Positions 1 through 5,964 are shown, counted from the first letter of the stretch. The stretch: 7,605 nucleotides of DNA from Aquificaceae bacterium (GCA_015492115.1 WGFS01000221.1:1-7605); one strand, 5' to 3'. The notes: generated from the letters alone by a model not told the origin. Translations and numbers: made by a program.

Positions 1-2
1 AG

Positions 3-1271
3 GCGAAGCTCAAGAAGGATTTTAAAGAGGTCTTTACCACCTCCTCTCCGCAGGAAGCCCTCAGGGTGGCAGGAAGGTTTGACGTTGTCCTCGTGGATCA
101 AAAGATGCCTGAACTCTCCGGTACTGAGCTCGTGGAGGAGATACACAGGAGGTTCCCAGAGCTCCCCGTGATCATAATGACCGCCTTCGGGAGCATAGAG
201 GACGCTATAGAGAGCATAAAGAGGGGAGCTTACCACTACGTGACTAAACCCGTAAACTTTGACGAACTCACAAACATACTGGACAAGGCGATAGAGACCA
301 AGAGGCTCAGGGAGAGGGTGAGAGACTTAGAGGAGTTCTTAGGCATAGATGTTGTGGCGGAAAGCCCTCAGATGAGAAGGGTTCTGGACACTTCCAAGAA
401 GGTGGCGCCCTTTGATACATCCGTCCTGATAACGGGTGAGAGCGGAGTGGGTAAGGAGGTCGTTGCAAAGCTGATACACAGGAGTAGCAGGAGGGCTAAG
501 AGACCATTCATAGCTGTCAACTGCGCAGCGCTTCCGGAGAACCTAATAGAGGCTGAGCTGTTCGGTTACAAAAAGGGGAGCTTTTCAGGTGCATACACGG
601 ATAAGAAGGGCATAGTTGAGGAGGCGGAAGGAGGAACGCTCTTCCTGGACGAGATAGGGGACTTACCGCTCCCACTGCAGGCAAAGCTCCTGAGACTCCT
701 TCAGGAGAAGGAGATAAGACCTATAGGGTCCAACAGACCCAGGAGGGTGGATGTTAGGGTTCTCTGTGCAACCAACAGGAACCTCAAAGAGATGGTTGAA
801 AAGGGTGAGTTCAGGGAAGACCTCTTTTACCGTATCAACGTCATACACATACACATACCTCCTCTGAGGGAGAGGAAGGAGGACATACTGCCCCTCGCCT
901 ACTTCTTCATAAAGAGATCGGCGGAGAAGTTCGGGACAGACACTAAGGAGCTTTCCGAGTCAGCCAAGAGGCAACTCCTATCCTACGACTGGCCCGGCAA
1001 CGTCAGGGAGCTTGAAAACACCATAGAGAGGAGCTTTATACTGAGTGAAGGGACTGTTATAGAACGTATATACTTCCACGAGGATACAGGTGTATCAGAA
1101 TCATTCACTGGTGTAAAACCTTACCACGAGGCTAAGGAAGAGTTTGAAAGGAACTACCTAAAAAAGATCCTGGAGATAAGCGGGGGAAATATATCAAAGG
1201 CTTCAAGGCTCTCGGGGAAGACGAGGGCTGAGATATACAGACTCATGAAAAAGTACGGTCTCAGCAGATAG
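3..1271 (+). CDS. NtrC-family sigma-54-dependent response regulator (5' truncated)
   Basis: Transcriptional activator that uses ATP hydrolysis to open sigma-54 RNA polymerase promoters, controlled by phosphorylation of a receiver domain. The frame is open to the left edge, so the true start lies outside; 422 residues are visible. Seen in order (numbered from base 3): receiver part with phospho-acceptor Asp32 in VLVDQKMPELSG, Thr60 in MTAFG and Lys82 in TKPV; AAA+ domain with Walker A GESGVGKE (about 145-152), GSFSGA loop (192-197), Walker B TLFLDEIGDLP and arginine-finger region FREDLFYR; C-terminal Fis-type helix-turn-helix around GGNISKASRLSGKTRAEIYRLM. The GAFTGA loop, which contacts sigma-54, reads GSFSGA here. 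A sigma-54 promoter lies 68 bases after its stop, so it probably activates the following operon (inference). A partner histidine kinase may lie upstream, outside the window. Specific family member not identified. Confidence 0.96.
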   Translation, partial: AKLKKDFKEVFTTSSPQEALRVAGRFDVVLVDQKMPELSGTELVEEIHRRFPELPVIIMTAFGSIEDAIESIKRGAYHYVTKPVNFDELTNILDKAIETKRLRERVRDLEEFLGIDVVAESPQMRRVLDTSKKVAPFDTSVLITGESGVGKEVVAKLIHRSSRRAKRPFIAVNCAALPENLIEAELFGYKKGSFSGAYTDKKGIVEEAEGGTLFLDEIGDLPLPLQAKLLRLLQEKEIRPIGSNRPRRVDVRVLCATNRNLKEMVEKGEFREDLFYRINVIHIHIPPLRERKEDILPLAYFFIKRSAEKFGTDTKELSESAKRQLLSYDWPGNVRELENTIERSFILSEGTVIERIYFHEDTGVSESFTGVKPYHEAKEEFERNYLKKILEISGGNISKASRLSGKTRAEIYRLMKKYGLSR

Positions 1272-1321
1272 TGTAGCAAAAGGATACACGCACAAGATCT
1301 CTCTTTACAAAAATCCCCTAT

Positions 1322-1334
1322 TATCAAGCACTTC
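1322..1334 (+). promoter_or_regulatory. possible IHF-like site upstream of the sigma-54 promoter
   Basis: TATCAAGCACTTC matches the IHF consensus WATCAANNNNTTR except at the last base. IHF-type bending between activator sites and sigma-54 promoters is common. However, this site is centred only about 38 bases before the expected transcript start, closer than usual, and a 13-base match can be chance. No clear inverted repeat that could be the activator site was found in 1272-1339; the rest of that stretch shows nothing recognisable. Confidence 0.22.
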
Positions 1335-1339
1335 TGTTT

Positions 1340-1355
1340 TGGCACACTTCTTGCT
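1340..1355 (+). promoter_or_regulatory. sigma-54 (-24/-12) promoter
   Basis: TGGCACACTTCTTGCT has the TGGCAC element, a 5-base spacer and TTGCT. This is a full match to the core sigma-54 consensus TGGCAC-N5-TTGCW, and it is preceded by a pyrimidine as expected. The GG/GC spacing predicts transcription starting near 1366. It lies directly after a gene for a sigma-54 activator and directly before a long co-directional run of genes, which strengthens the call. Confidence 0.9.
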
Positions 1356-1366
1356 AATCGGTGGGC

Positions 1367-1374
1367 AGGAGGTG
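1367..1374 (+). promoter_or_regulatory. ribosome binding site deciding the start at 1381
   Basis: AGGAGGTG lies six bases before the ATG at 1381. It fixes that start rather than an in-frame TTG at 1339, which would put coding sequence over the promoter. Given the predicted transcript start near 1366, the ribosome site would be at the very 5' end of the mRNA, leaving a leader of only about 15 bases. Confidence 0.8.
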
Positions 1375-1380
1375 AGAACG

Positions 1381-1605
1381 ATGGAGAGGATGGTTGATGT
1401 GAGGACACTGAACCTTGAAGAGATGAGGGAGCACGTCGCTCAGCTTCTGAGGGTTAACAGACAGCTCATGAACGAAAACAGGGAGCTAAAGGCTTTGCTT
1501 GAGGAAGTTGAAAGTACGAGGAAGAAGTTTCAACTCGCCTCTAAGATAGGACTTCTCGTACTGCCGACTGTCCTGATACTGGGGTTCGCACTTGCAAATC
1601 ACTGA
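1381..1605 (+). CDS. small coiled-coil, tail-anchored membrane protein of unknown function
   Basis: A 74-residue protein and the first gene after the sigma-54 promoter. Residues about 8-52 are highly charged and leucine-rich with heptad-like spacing (LEEMREHVAQLLRVNRQLMNENRELKALLEEVE), suggesting a coiled coil. They are followed by a basic stretch (RKKFQLASK) and a single hydrophobic helix, GLLVLPTVLILGFALANH, at the very C-terminus. By the positive-inside rule the coiled coil should be cytoplasmic and the tail should cross the inner membrane. There is no cysteine or enzymatic motif. The next gene starts 12 bases later with its ribosome site touching this stop codon, so they are co-translated. 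It could be a scaffold, a membrane partner of a cytoplasmic protein or a regulator. I do not recognise a family. Confidence 0.82.
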   Translation: MERMVDVRTLNLEEMREHVAQLLRVNRQLMNENRELKALLEEVESTRKKFQLASKIGLLVLPTVLILGFALANH

Positions 1606-1617
1606 AGGAGGTGTGCC

Positions 1618-2688
1618 ATGAGAAAAGGACTGCTTGTATCCGGGATCTTTGCTGTGGGCTTTTTAGTCTCCTGTGGAGGAGGCGGTGGTGGAGGTAGCGA
1701 GAGTGCAACGGGCTTGAACTACTCAACTTTAAACGGGAGCATATCTTCGGGGCAGGTATCGGGTATGTCCCTTGGTGCATCAGGGGGTAGCTCGCCCCAG
1801 TACATAGTTGCCACCACGCAGGCTAACAGCAGAACTTTAAGCGGTGGAACGGTCATAGATGGGAACGGAAACTTCACCCTGAAGCTGATAAAAGGAAGGG
1901 AGTACACCTTCGCTCTCTATGACTCTAATGGAAATCTTATGGGTACTCTGACCTTTAAGGGTAGTCAGTCCGTAAAGGTAAACGGGGATGCCAACGTATC
2001 CGTTGACCCATCAAGCGATACGATGAATTCTTCAACTTCAAACCTCCAACCGGGGACTGGGACATTTACCCCACCCGCTCAGCTCCACGACTCGGACGGA
2101 GACGGAACACCTGACGAGGTAGAGGACAACGACTTTGACAGGATCCCCGACAATCTGGATGATTACGACTGCAATGGGGTTCCCGAAGGACTTGAGCAGA
2201 AGGACAGGGATCACGACGGCGTACCTGATCACATAGACAACGATGACGACAACGATGGTATCTACGACCTGCACGACTCGGACGACGATGATGAATACGA
2301 ATACGGGAAATGCCAGGCTCAATCTGGAGGAAATCCAGGAGGCAACCAGAGTGGTAATCAAGGTGGAGGTAACCAAGGAGGCGGTAACCAAGGTGGTGGA
2401 ACAGGTGGGGGAACCCAGACGGTCAGTTTCCAGAACGATGTCCTCCCCATACTCAACGCAAACTGTGCTGGATGTCACGGAGGTGCTGGGAACTTCCATC
2501 TGAGCATGGCAACCAACAAGTGGGCTGAGGTAAACAAGTTCGTAAATACCGCAAACCCTGCGAACTCAAGGTTACTCCTCAAAGCGACCGGAACCGTATC
2601 CCACGGGGGCGGTCAGGTAATACCACCGAACTCTGTCAACTACCAGAAGATCCTCCAGTGGATCCAGAACGGGGCACCCAACAACTGA
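1618..2688 (+). CDS. mosaic lipoprotein c-type cytochrome with Asp-rich calcium-binding-like repeats
   Basis: A 356-residue exported electron-transfer protein (inferred role). Seen: lipoprotein signal with lipobox LVSC (Cys19), then a poly-Gly tether; a domain at about 60-130 with YIVATTQ and DGNGNFTLKLIKGREYTFALYDSNG, resembling carboxypeptidase-regulatory-like or other beta-sandwich folds; an Asp-rich stretch at about 158-226 with repeated DxDxDGxPD-type units, like thrombospondin type 3 calcium loops; a Gly/Asn/Gln linker (237-266); and a C-terminal monohaem domain with FQNDVLPILNANCAGCHG (CAGCH at 283-287). The distal haem ligand is unclear: His329 in SHGGG or Met297. Cys185 and Cys232 flank the acidic region and could form a disulphide. 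Glycine rather than aspartate after the lipid cysteine fits outer-membrane sorting under E. coli rules. The ribosome site AAGGAGGTG overlaps the preceding stop. Confidence 0.92.
   Translation: MRKGLLVSGIFAVGFLVSCGGGGGGGSESATGLNYSTLNGSISSGQVSGMSLGASGGSSPQYIVATTQANSRTLSGGTVIDGNGNFTLKLIKGREYTFALYDSNGNLMGTLTFKGSQSVKVNGDANVSVDPSSDTMNSSTSNLQPGTGTFTPPAQLHDSDGDGTPDEVEDNDFDRIPDNLDDYDCNGVPEGLEQKDRDHDGVPDHIDNDDDNDGIYDLHDSDDDDEYEYGKCQAQSGGNPGGNQSGNQGGGNQGGGNQGGGTGGGTQTVSFQNDVLPILNANCAGCHGGAGNFHLSMATNKWAEVNKFVNTANPANSRLLLKATGTVSHGGGQVIPPNSVNYQKILQWIQNGAPNN
2329..2397 (+). repeat. in-gene tandem repeat coding for GNQGG units
   Basis: Three near-identical 15-base units (2353-2367, 2368-2382, 2383-2397), each reading GGTAAYCAAGGNGGN, are preceded by two degenerate 12-base units. 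They encode GNPG, GNQS, then GNQGG three times, which forms the flexible linker between the Asp-rich region and the cytochrome domain. Such repeats can change copy number by slippage without shifting the frame, which would alter linker length. Confidence 0.85.
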
Positions 2689-2700
2689 GGAGGTTGAAAG

Positions 2701-3522
2701 ATGGAGGTAACTCTTGTAAGCGCATTCACCGCGGGGCTTCTCAGCTTCCTCGCCCCGTGCGTCCTTCCCATAGTTCCAGGCTATCTCTCCTACATAACGG
2801 GCGTAAACGCCCAGGAGGAAAAGGCGGTCATTTCAAAAACCCTTATACCCGTACTGTTCTTTGTTTTAGGCTTTTCAACGGTATTCATCTCCCTCGGGGC
2901 TGGAGCATCCTTTATTGGCCAGTTCCTCACCGACAACAGGGAGATCATAGCCAAGATAGGAGGTGGGGTCATAGTCTTCTTCGGACTCCACTTCTCCAAC
3001 CTCCTCATAAGGCAGGATTTCTTAAAGATATTCTCCGGACTTGGACTTCTGGGAGCCTCCCTATACGCCTTCGGTGTACTTGATACGGAGACCTTCAAGG
3101 CTCTCGCCGGGGTGTGGGCTGTCGTCACAGGACTTTACCTGATGAACGTTCACATGCTCCTCTACAGGCAGATGAGGAAGCAGGGCGGTTCAAAGGTGGG
3201 TATGTTCGGCTCCTTCCTCGTTGGACTGACTTTCGGTGCGGGTTGGAGCCCCTGCATAGGTCCGGTTCTAGGATCTATTCTCCTCATAGCGAGCCAGCAG
3301 GACTCCGTCCTGGAAGGTATAAAGCTCCTCACCCTGTACTCAGTAGGTCTCGGCATCCCCTTTATCCTCGCAGGGCTCTTCTGGTCAGCCTTCATGAACT
3401 TCGTAAGGAACTTCTCAAGGTTCTTCACAGCGGTAGAGTACGCGGGAGGCTTTCTCCTGATAGTCATGGGTATCCTCGTGGCGAGCGGACAGCTCTCCAT
3501 AATCTCAAGCACCCTGGAGTAG
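2701..3522 (+). CDS. ccdA: CcdA/DsbD-beta-type transmembrane thiol:disulphide carrier, enlarged
   Basis: Inner-membrane protein that carries reducing equivalents from cytoplasmic thioredoxin to periplasmic thioredoxin-like proteins, as in cytochrome c maturation. Diagnostic motifs are FLAPCVLPIVPGYLSYI (Cys20) and FGAGWSPCIGPVLGSIL (Cys185), the redox cysteine pair in the two pseudo-symmetric halves. There are about eight hydrophobic segments in 273 residues. Usual CcdA proteins have about six in 220-240 residues. The excess lies between the halves (about 106-155), where two additional hydrophobic stretches (IFSGLGLLGASLYAFGVL and ALAGVWAVVTGLYLMNVHML) precede the second half. There is no fused thioredoxin domain, but a TlpA-type protein is encoded two genes downstream and is the likely partner. 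AGGAGGT overlaps the preceding stop. Confidence 0.93.
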   Translation: MEVTLVSAFTAGLLSFLAPCVLPIVPGYLSYITGVNAQEEKAVISKTLIPVLFFVLGFSTVFISLGAGASFIGQFLTDNREIIAKIGGGVIVFFGLHFSNLLIRQDFLKIFSGLGLLGASLYAFGVLDTETFKALAGVWAVVTGLYLMNVHMLLYRQMRKQGGSKVGMFGSFLVGLTFGAGWSPCIGPVLGSILLIASQQDSVLEGIKLLTLYSVGLGIPFILAGLFWSAFMNFVRNFSRFFTAVEYAGGFLLIVMGILVASGQLSIISSTLE

Positions 3523-3532
3523 GAGGTTGGAG

Positions 3533-4132
3533 ATGAAGAGGTACATACCGATTGCACTTCTGCTGAGCATACTCGTGGGATGTGGTGGTGAGGAGGGCGG
3601 AGAGGGTGAAACCACAGGGCTTCAGTCCCAGGGCTGGCACTTCCAGGGGAGGAACTGCCTCGGGTGTCACAACGTGGATCTCCAGCCCCAGAGACACCTC
3701 CTGATGGCAGGGACGGTCTTTAAGTCTGCTACCGCAAACAACCCCGACGATATGTCCCAGGTGTGCGGGGGTGAGCTATACATACAGCTACTGGACAGTT
3801 CTTATAACCCGATCTACGACTCCAGATATATCAAAGACCCCAACTCCAAAGGCTACAAGGGAAAGGGGAACGTTTTCATTCTTAAAAGACTTTTATCGGA
3901 CATAACTCCGCCCGGAGGCTACTACGTCAGGATAATAGACTCCAACGGAACGACCCTCGCCCAGAGCACTACCCAGCACACCTTCACGAGCATATTCGGT
4001 TTTGACCCGAGGGGGAACCCGACCGACCCCAACAACAGGTTCTCCTGCAACGCGTGTCACAAGTATCCGAACCCCCAGGGTGGTGCCCCGGGGTTCATAT
4101 ACCCTCAGTTCAACTCAAACCTTTGCAAGTAA
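3533..4132 (+). CDS. diheme c-type cytochrome lipoprotein
   Basis: A 199-residue envelope electron-transfer protein (role inferred). The start is the ATG at 3533, ten bases after the preceding stop and 5 bases from AGGAGGT (3521-3527); an in-frame TTG at 3527 overlaps that site and is less likely. Seen: signal peptide with lipobox LVGC (Cys17), followed by a Gly/Glu tether; haem site CLGCH at 42-46 in a GWHFQGRNCLGCHN context; a beta-rich middle (about 55-155) with AGTVF and GGYYVRIIDSNGTTLAQS; second haem site CNACH at 172-176. Two further cysteines, Cys78 and Cys198 at the extreme C-terminus, are outside haem motifs and may pair. Lys18/His candidates for distal ligands cannot be assigned. 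It sits between CcdA and the thioredoxin, which suggests those two serve its maturation or redox cycle. Confidence 0.9.
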   Translation: MKRYIPIALLLSILVGCGGEEGGEGETTGLQSQGWHFQGRNCLGCHNVDLQPQRHLLMAGTVFKSATANNPDDMSQVCGGELYIQLLDSSYNPIYDSRYIKDPNSKGYKGKGNVFILKRLLSDITPPGGYYVRIIDSNGTTLAQSTTQHTFTSIFGFDPRGNPTDPNNRFSCNACHKYPNPQGGAPGFIYPQFNSNLCK

Positions 4133-4145
4133 AGGAGGTGAAGAG

Positions 4146-4646
4146 ATGAGGTATCTGACGATGATGCTGTTCCTGGTGGGACTTGCTTTCGCGGTACCAA
4201 AGGCAGGAACTCCCGCCCCGGACTTCAGTCTCCCCGGACTTGACGGGGGAAAAACTTACAGCCTTAAGGATTTTAAGGGAAAGGTAGTTCTCCTCAACTT
4301 CTGGGCGAGCTGGTGCACAGGCTGTAAGGCGGAGATGCCCGAGTTTATAAAGCTCCAGGAGGAGTATAAGGACAGAGGTTTCCTGATAGTGGCGGTAAAC
4401 GTGGACAGGAGCCCCGAGAAGGCAGAGAAGTTCCTGAAAGGTCTTGAGGAACTCACCGGTAAGGAGGTCAACTTCCTCGTCCTTCACGACGGCAAGAAGG
4501 AGGTGATAAAGAGATACAGACCCATAGGTATGCCATCCTCCTACCTGATAGATAAGGACGGCGTCCTCGTCAAGTACTTCCCCTCCAGCTTCACCGAGGA
4601 TAACATCGGTGTCCTCAAGGGTGCCATAGAGGAGGTTTTGAGATGA
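4146..4646 (+). CDS. periplasmic TlpA/ResA-type thioredoxin-like protein
   Basis: A 166-residue thiol:disulphide oxidoreductase, expected to act in the periplasm as a reductant for cysteines, for example in apocytochromes. Seen: N-terminal signal segment (RYLTMMLFLVGLAFA, likely cut before VPKAG), the AhpC/TSA-like entry PAPDFSLPGLDG, the active site FWASWCTGC (Cys57, Cys60) and the cis-proline motif GMPSSYLIDKDG (Pro130). The length is normal for the family. The start ATG at 4146 has AAAGGAGGTG seven bases upstream, overlapping the stop of the previous gene; an upstream in-frame extension lacks such a site. It probably receives electrons from the CcdA-type protein at 2701-3522. Its target could be the two cytochromes or the CGC tail of the lipoprotein encoded immediately after it, with which it overlaps by four bases (ATGA). 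Confidence 0.94.
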   Translation: MRYLTMMLFLVGLAFAVPKAGTPAPDFSLPGLDGGKTYSLKDFKGKVVLLNFWASWCTGCKAEMPEFIKLQEEYKDRGFLIVAVNVDRSPEKAEKFLKGLEELTGKEVNFLVLHDGKKEVIKRYRPIGMPSSYLIDKDGVLVKYFPSSFTEDNIGVLKGAIEEVLR

Positions 4647-4864
4647 GGTTACCGCTGTTCCTTCCCCTCCTCTCGCTTTTTCTTTTCTCCTGTTCTGAGA
4701 AGCTGGTCAGGGTTCAGCCTTACGAGAGGGAGTACTTCGCCCAGGACAAGATGCTGATAGAGCCCGTGGAGTCGGAGGCTGAACAGGAGGGACACGTCTT
4801 CCTGATAAAGGAAGCCTCAGCAGGTGGTGAAAGCTCCTTTCAGGGAGGATGCGGATGCAGATGA
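4643..4864 (+). CDS. DUF4266-type mini-lipoprotein with GGCGCR tail
   Basis: A 73-residue lipoprotein of unknown function. Seen: hydrophobic signal with lipobox LFSC (Cys17); a short conserved-looking part VRVQPYEREYFAQDKM; HVFLIKEASAGGESSFQGG near the end; and two cysteines in the final GGCGCR (Cys70, Cys72). These match my memory of DUF4266, whose members end in GG...GGCGC. The +2 residue is Ser, compatible with outer-membrane sorting. It starts inside the stop codon of the thioredoxin gene (ATGA) with GGAGGT six bases upstream, and its last codons overlap the start of the DUF3570 gene, so production of the three is probably coupled. The CxC tail could be a redox or metal site or a thioredoxin substrate; none of these is shown by the sequence. 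Confidence 0.88.
   Translation: MRLPLFLPLLSLFLFSCSEKLVRVQPYEREYFAQDKMLIEPVESEAEQEGHVFLIKEASAGGESSFQGGCGCR
4843..4863 (+). promoter_or_regulatory. ribosome site and alternative starts embedded in the DUF4266 tail codons
   Basis: GGGAGG (4843-4848) is followed by three in-frame ATG codons for the next gene at 4849, 4855 and 4861. The ATG at 4855 has the best spacing (six bases). The one at 4849 abuts the ribosome site, while the one at 4861 forms an ATGA with the DUF4266 stop but is 12 bases away. The same bases encode the FQGGCGCR end of the lipoprotein, so this stretch is read in two frames. Confidence 0.7.
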
Positions 4865-5964
4865 GGAGATGGCTCGGTCTTTTGGGACTCCTTCTACCTT
4901 TTAAGGCTATAGCGAGCTCACTTCAGGACAAGGGAAGTCTCAGCCTTGACTTCTACGCTGACAACACGGACGTTCAGGTTTACTCTCCAAACTTCTCCTT
5001 CTTCAAGACGCTCACCAAGAAGTTCCTGATAGGCATAAAGATGAGGATAGACGCCATTTCCGCAGCGAGCATAAGGAAGGGTGGCTCTCCAGTCAGGACG
5101 GACGCTGTAACGAGTGCTACGGGAAGAAGAACCTTTGATGACGTGAGGTACGCCCCCACTCTCCTCGGTGTTTACGACGACGGGGACAACTCCTTCACCT
5201 TCGGCGTCTACTACTCTACCGAGAGGGACTACACGGGAAGGTCTGTTTTCGCCAACTACGTCCGCCAGCTCAACCTACAGAACACCGCTGTGGGTGTGGG
5301 TTTCTCCCAGTCCTTTGACAGGTGGAGTCCGACCTTCAAGAGGAACCTCCCCAGGAGCGACAGGAAGGAGAGGAAGATAGACCTGTCCCTCACCCAGCTC
5401 CTATCCCCAACCGCCATGGTTCAGCTCGTTTACTCTAACCTTCACTCCGTGGGTTTCCTTGGTTCACCCTACCACTATCTGCTCAGGAAGGACTTCGCAA
5501 GGTTTGAGACCCTCCCGGAGAAGCGCCAGGGACACGCCTTCGCGGTGAAGTTCGTCAAGCTGATAAACGAACCCACGAGCCTTAACCTCTCCTACAGGTA
5601 TTACACCGATGACTGGGGCATAAAGTCCCACACGGGAGATATCAAGCTCCTGAGGGACATAACGAGTTCCCTTACCGCGGGTGTGAGGTTCAGGTACTAC
5701 ACCCAGACCAAGGCTAACTTCGCAAAGAGGCTGGACGAATACACCCTCACCGACAGGTACATCGCGGTGGACTACAGACTCTCCAGGTTCAGCTCAAACA
5801 CGGTAGGACTCCTTTTCGTAAAGAGCTTCGGTCTATCGGGTGTAAAGCTGAAGGGTGCGGTCAACTACTACCAGACTTCTTCCAACGAGTACATAAGGAA
5901 CTGGTACGGGAAGGACAGGATAAAAGCCTGGTTCGGGAGCGTTTATCTTGAGTACACTTTTTAG
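4855..5964 (+). CDS. DUF3570 outer-membrane beta-barrel protein
   Basis: A 369-residue predicted outer-membrane protein. Seen: signal peptide (RRWLGLLGLLLPFKAIAS), then alternating hydrophobic/polar strands typical of a barrel throughout, ending in VYLEYTF with the C-terminal Phe that barrel assembly recognises. Blocks matching my memory of DUF3570 include FGVYYSTERDYTGRS, LSYRYYTDDWGIKSHTG and RFRYYTQTKANF. Two motifs near the N-terminus, DAISAAS (residues 66-72) and DAVTSAT (83-89), resemble the D-x-x-[ST]-G-A-[ST] sequence at which ApbE attaches FMN. An ApbE is encoded two genes later. The start at 4855 was chosen on ribosome-site spacing; ATG 4849 or 4861 are possible. The role is unknown: a conduit, an anchor for the cytochromes or a flavin-bearing redox barrel are all open. 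Confidence 0.9.
   Translation: MQMRRWLGLLGLLLPFKAIASSLQDKGSLSLDFYADNTDVQVYSPNFSFFKTLTKKFLIGIKMRIDAISAASIRKGGSPVRTDAVTSATGRRTFDDVRYAPTLLGVYDDGDNSFTFGVYYSTERDYTGRSVFANYVRQLNLQNTAVGVGFSQSFDRWSPTFKRNLPRSDRKERKIDLSLTQLLSPTAMVQLVYSNLHSVGFLGSPYHYLLRKDFARFETLPEKRQGHAFAVKFVKLINEPTSLNLSYRYYTDDWGIKSHTGDIKLLRDITSSLTAGVRFRYYTQTKANFAKRLDEYTLTDRYIAVDYRLSRFSSNTVGLLFVKSFGLSGVKLKGAVNYYQTSSNEYIRNWYGKDRIKAWFGSVYLEYTF

Noticed and set aside
1304..1324. TTTACA and TATTAT as a sigma-70 type promoter
   Set aside because: The two elements are only nine bases apart, far from the 16-18 required.
1272..1339. Terminator or activator-binding dyad after the NtrC-type gene
   Set aside because: No hairpin with a T run was found. 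The only inverted match (TGTA...TACA near 1272-1288) is four bases long and likely chance.
2353..2397. CRISPR-like or mobile-element repeat
   Set aside because: The 15-base units are in frame, contiguous and code for a glycine-rich linker; no spacers, terminal inverted repeats or transposase are present.
2038..2499. 153-residue open frame on the - strand
   Set aside because: Fully antisense to the Asp-rich/Gly-rich cytochrome gene; Asp codons (GAC/GAT) read backwards give Val/Ile runs. No ribosome site or recognisable domain.
2790..3128. 112-residue - strand frame, and + strand frames at 2658-3083 and 3114-3536
   Set aside because: They lie over the clear CcdA gene in other frames, have no ribosome site, and show no family features.
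3634..3650. TGGCAC within the diheme cytochrome gene as a second sigma-54 promoter
   Set aside because: No TTGC element at the required five-base spacing, and it is inside a coding region.
4110..4487. 125-residue - strand frame over the thioredoxin gene
   Set aside because: Antisense shadow of a gene with an intact active site and signal peptide.
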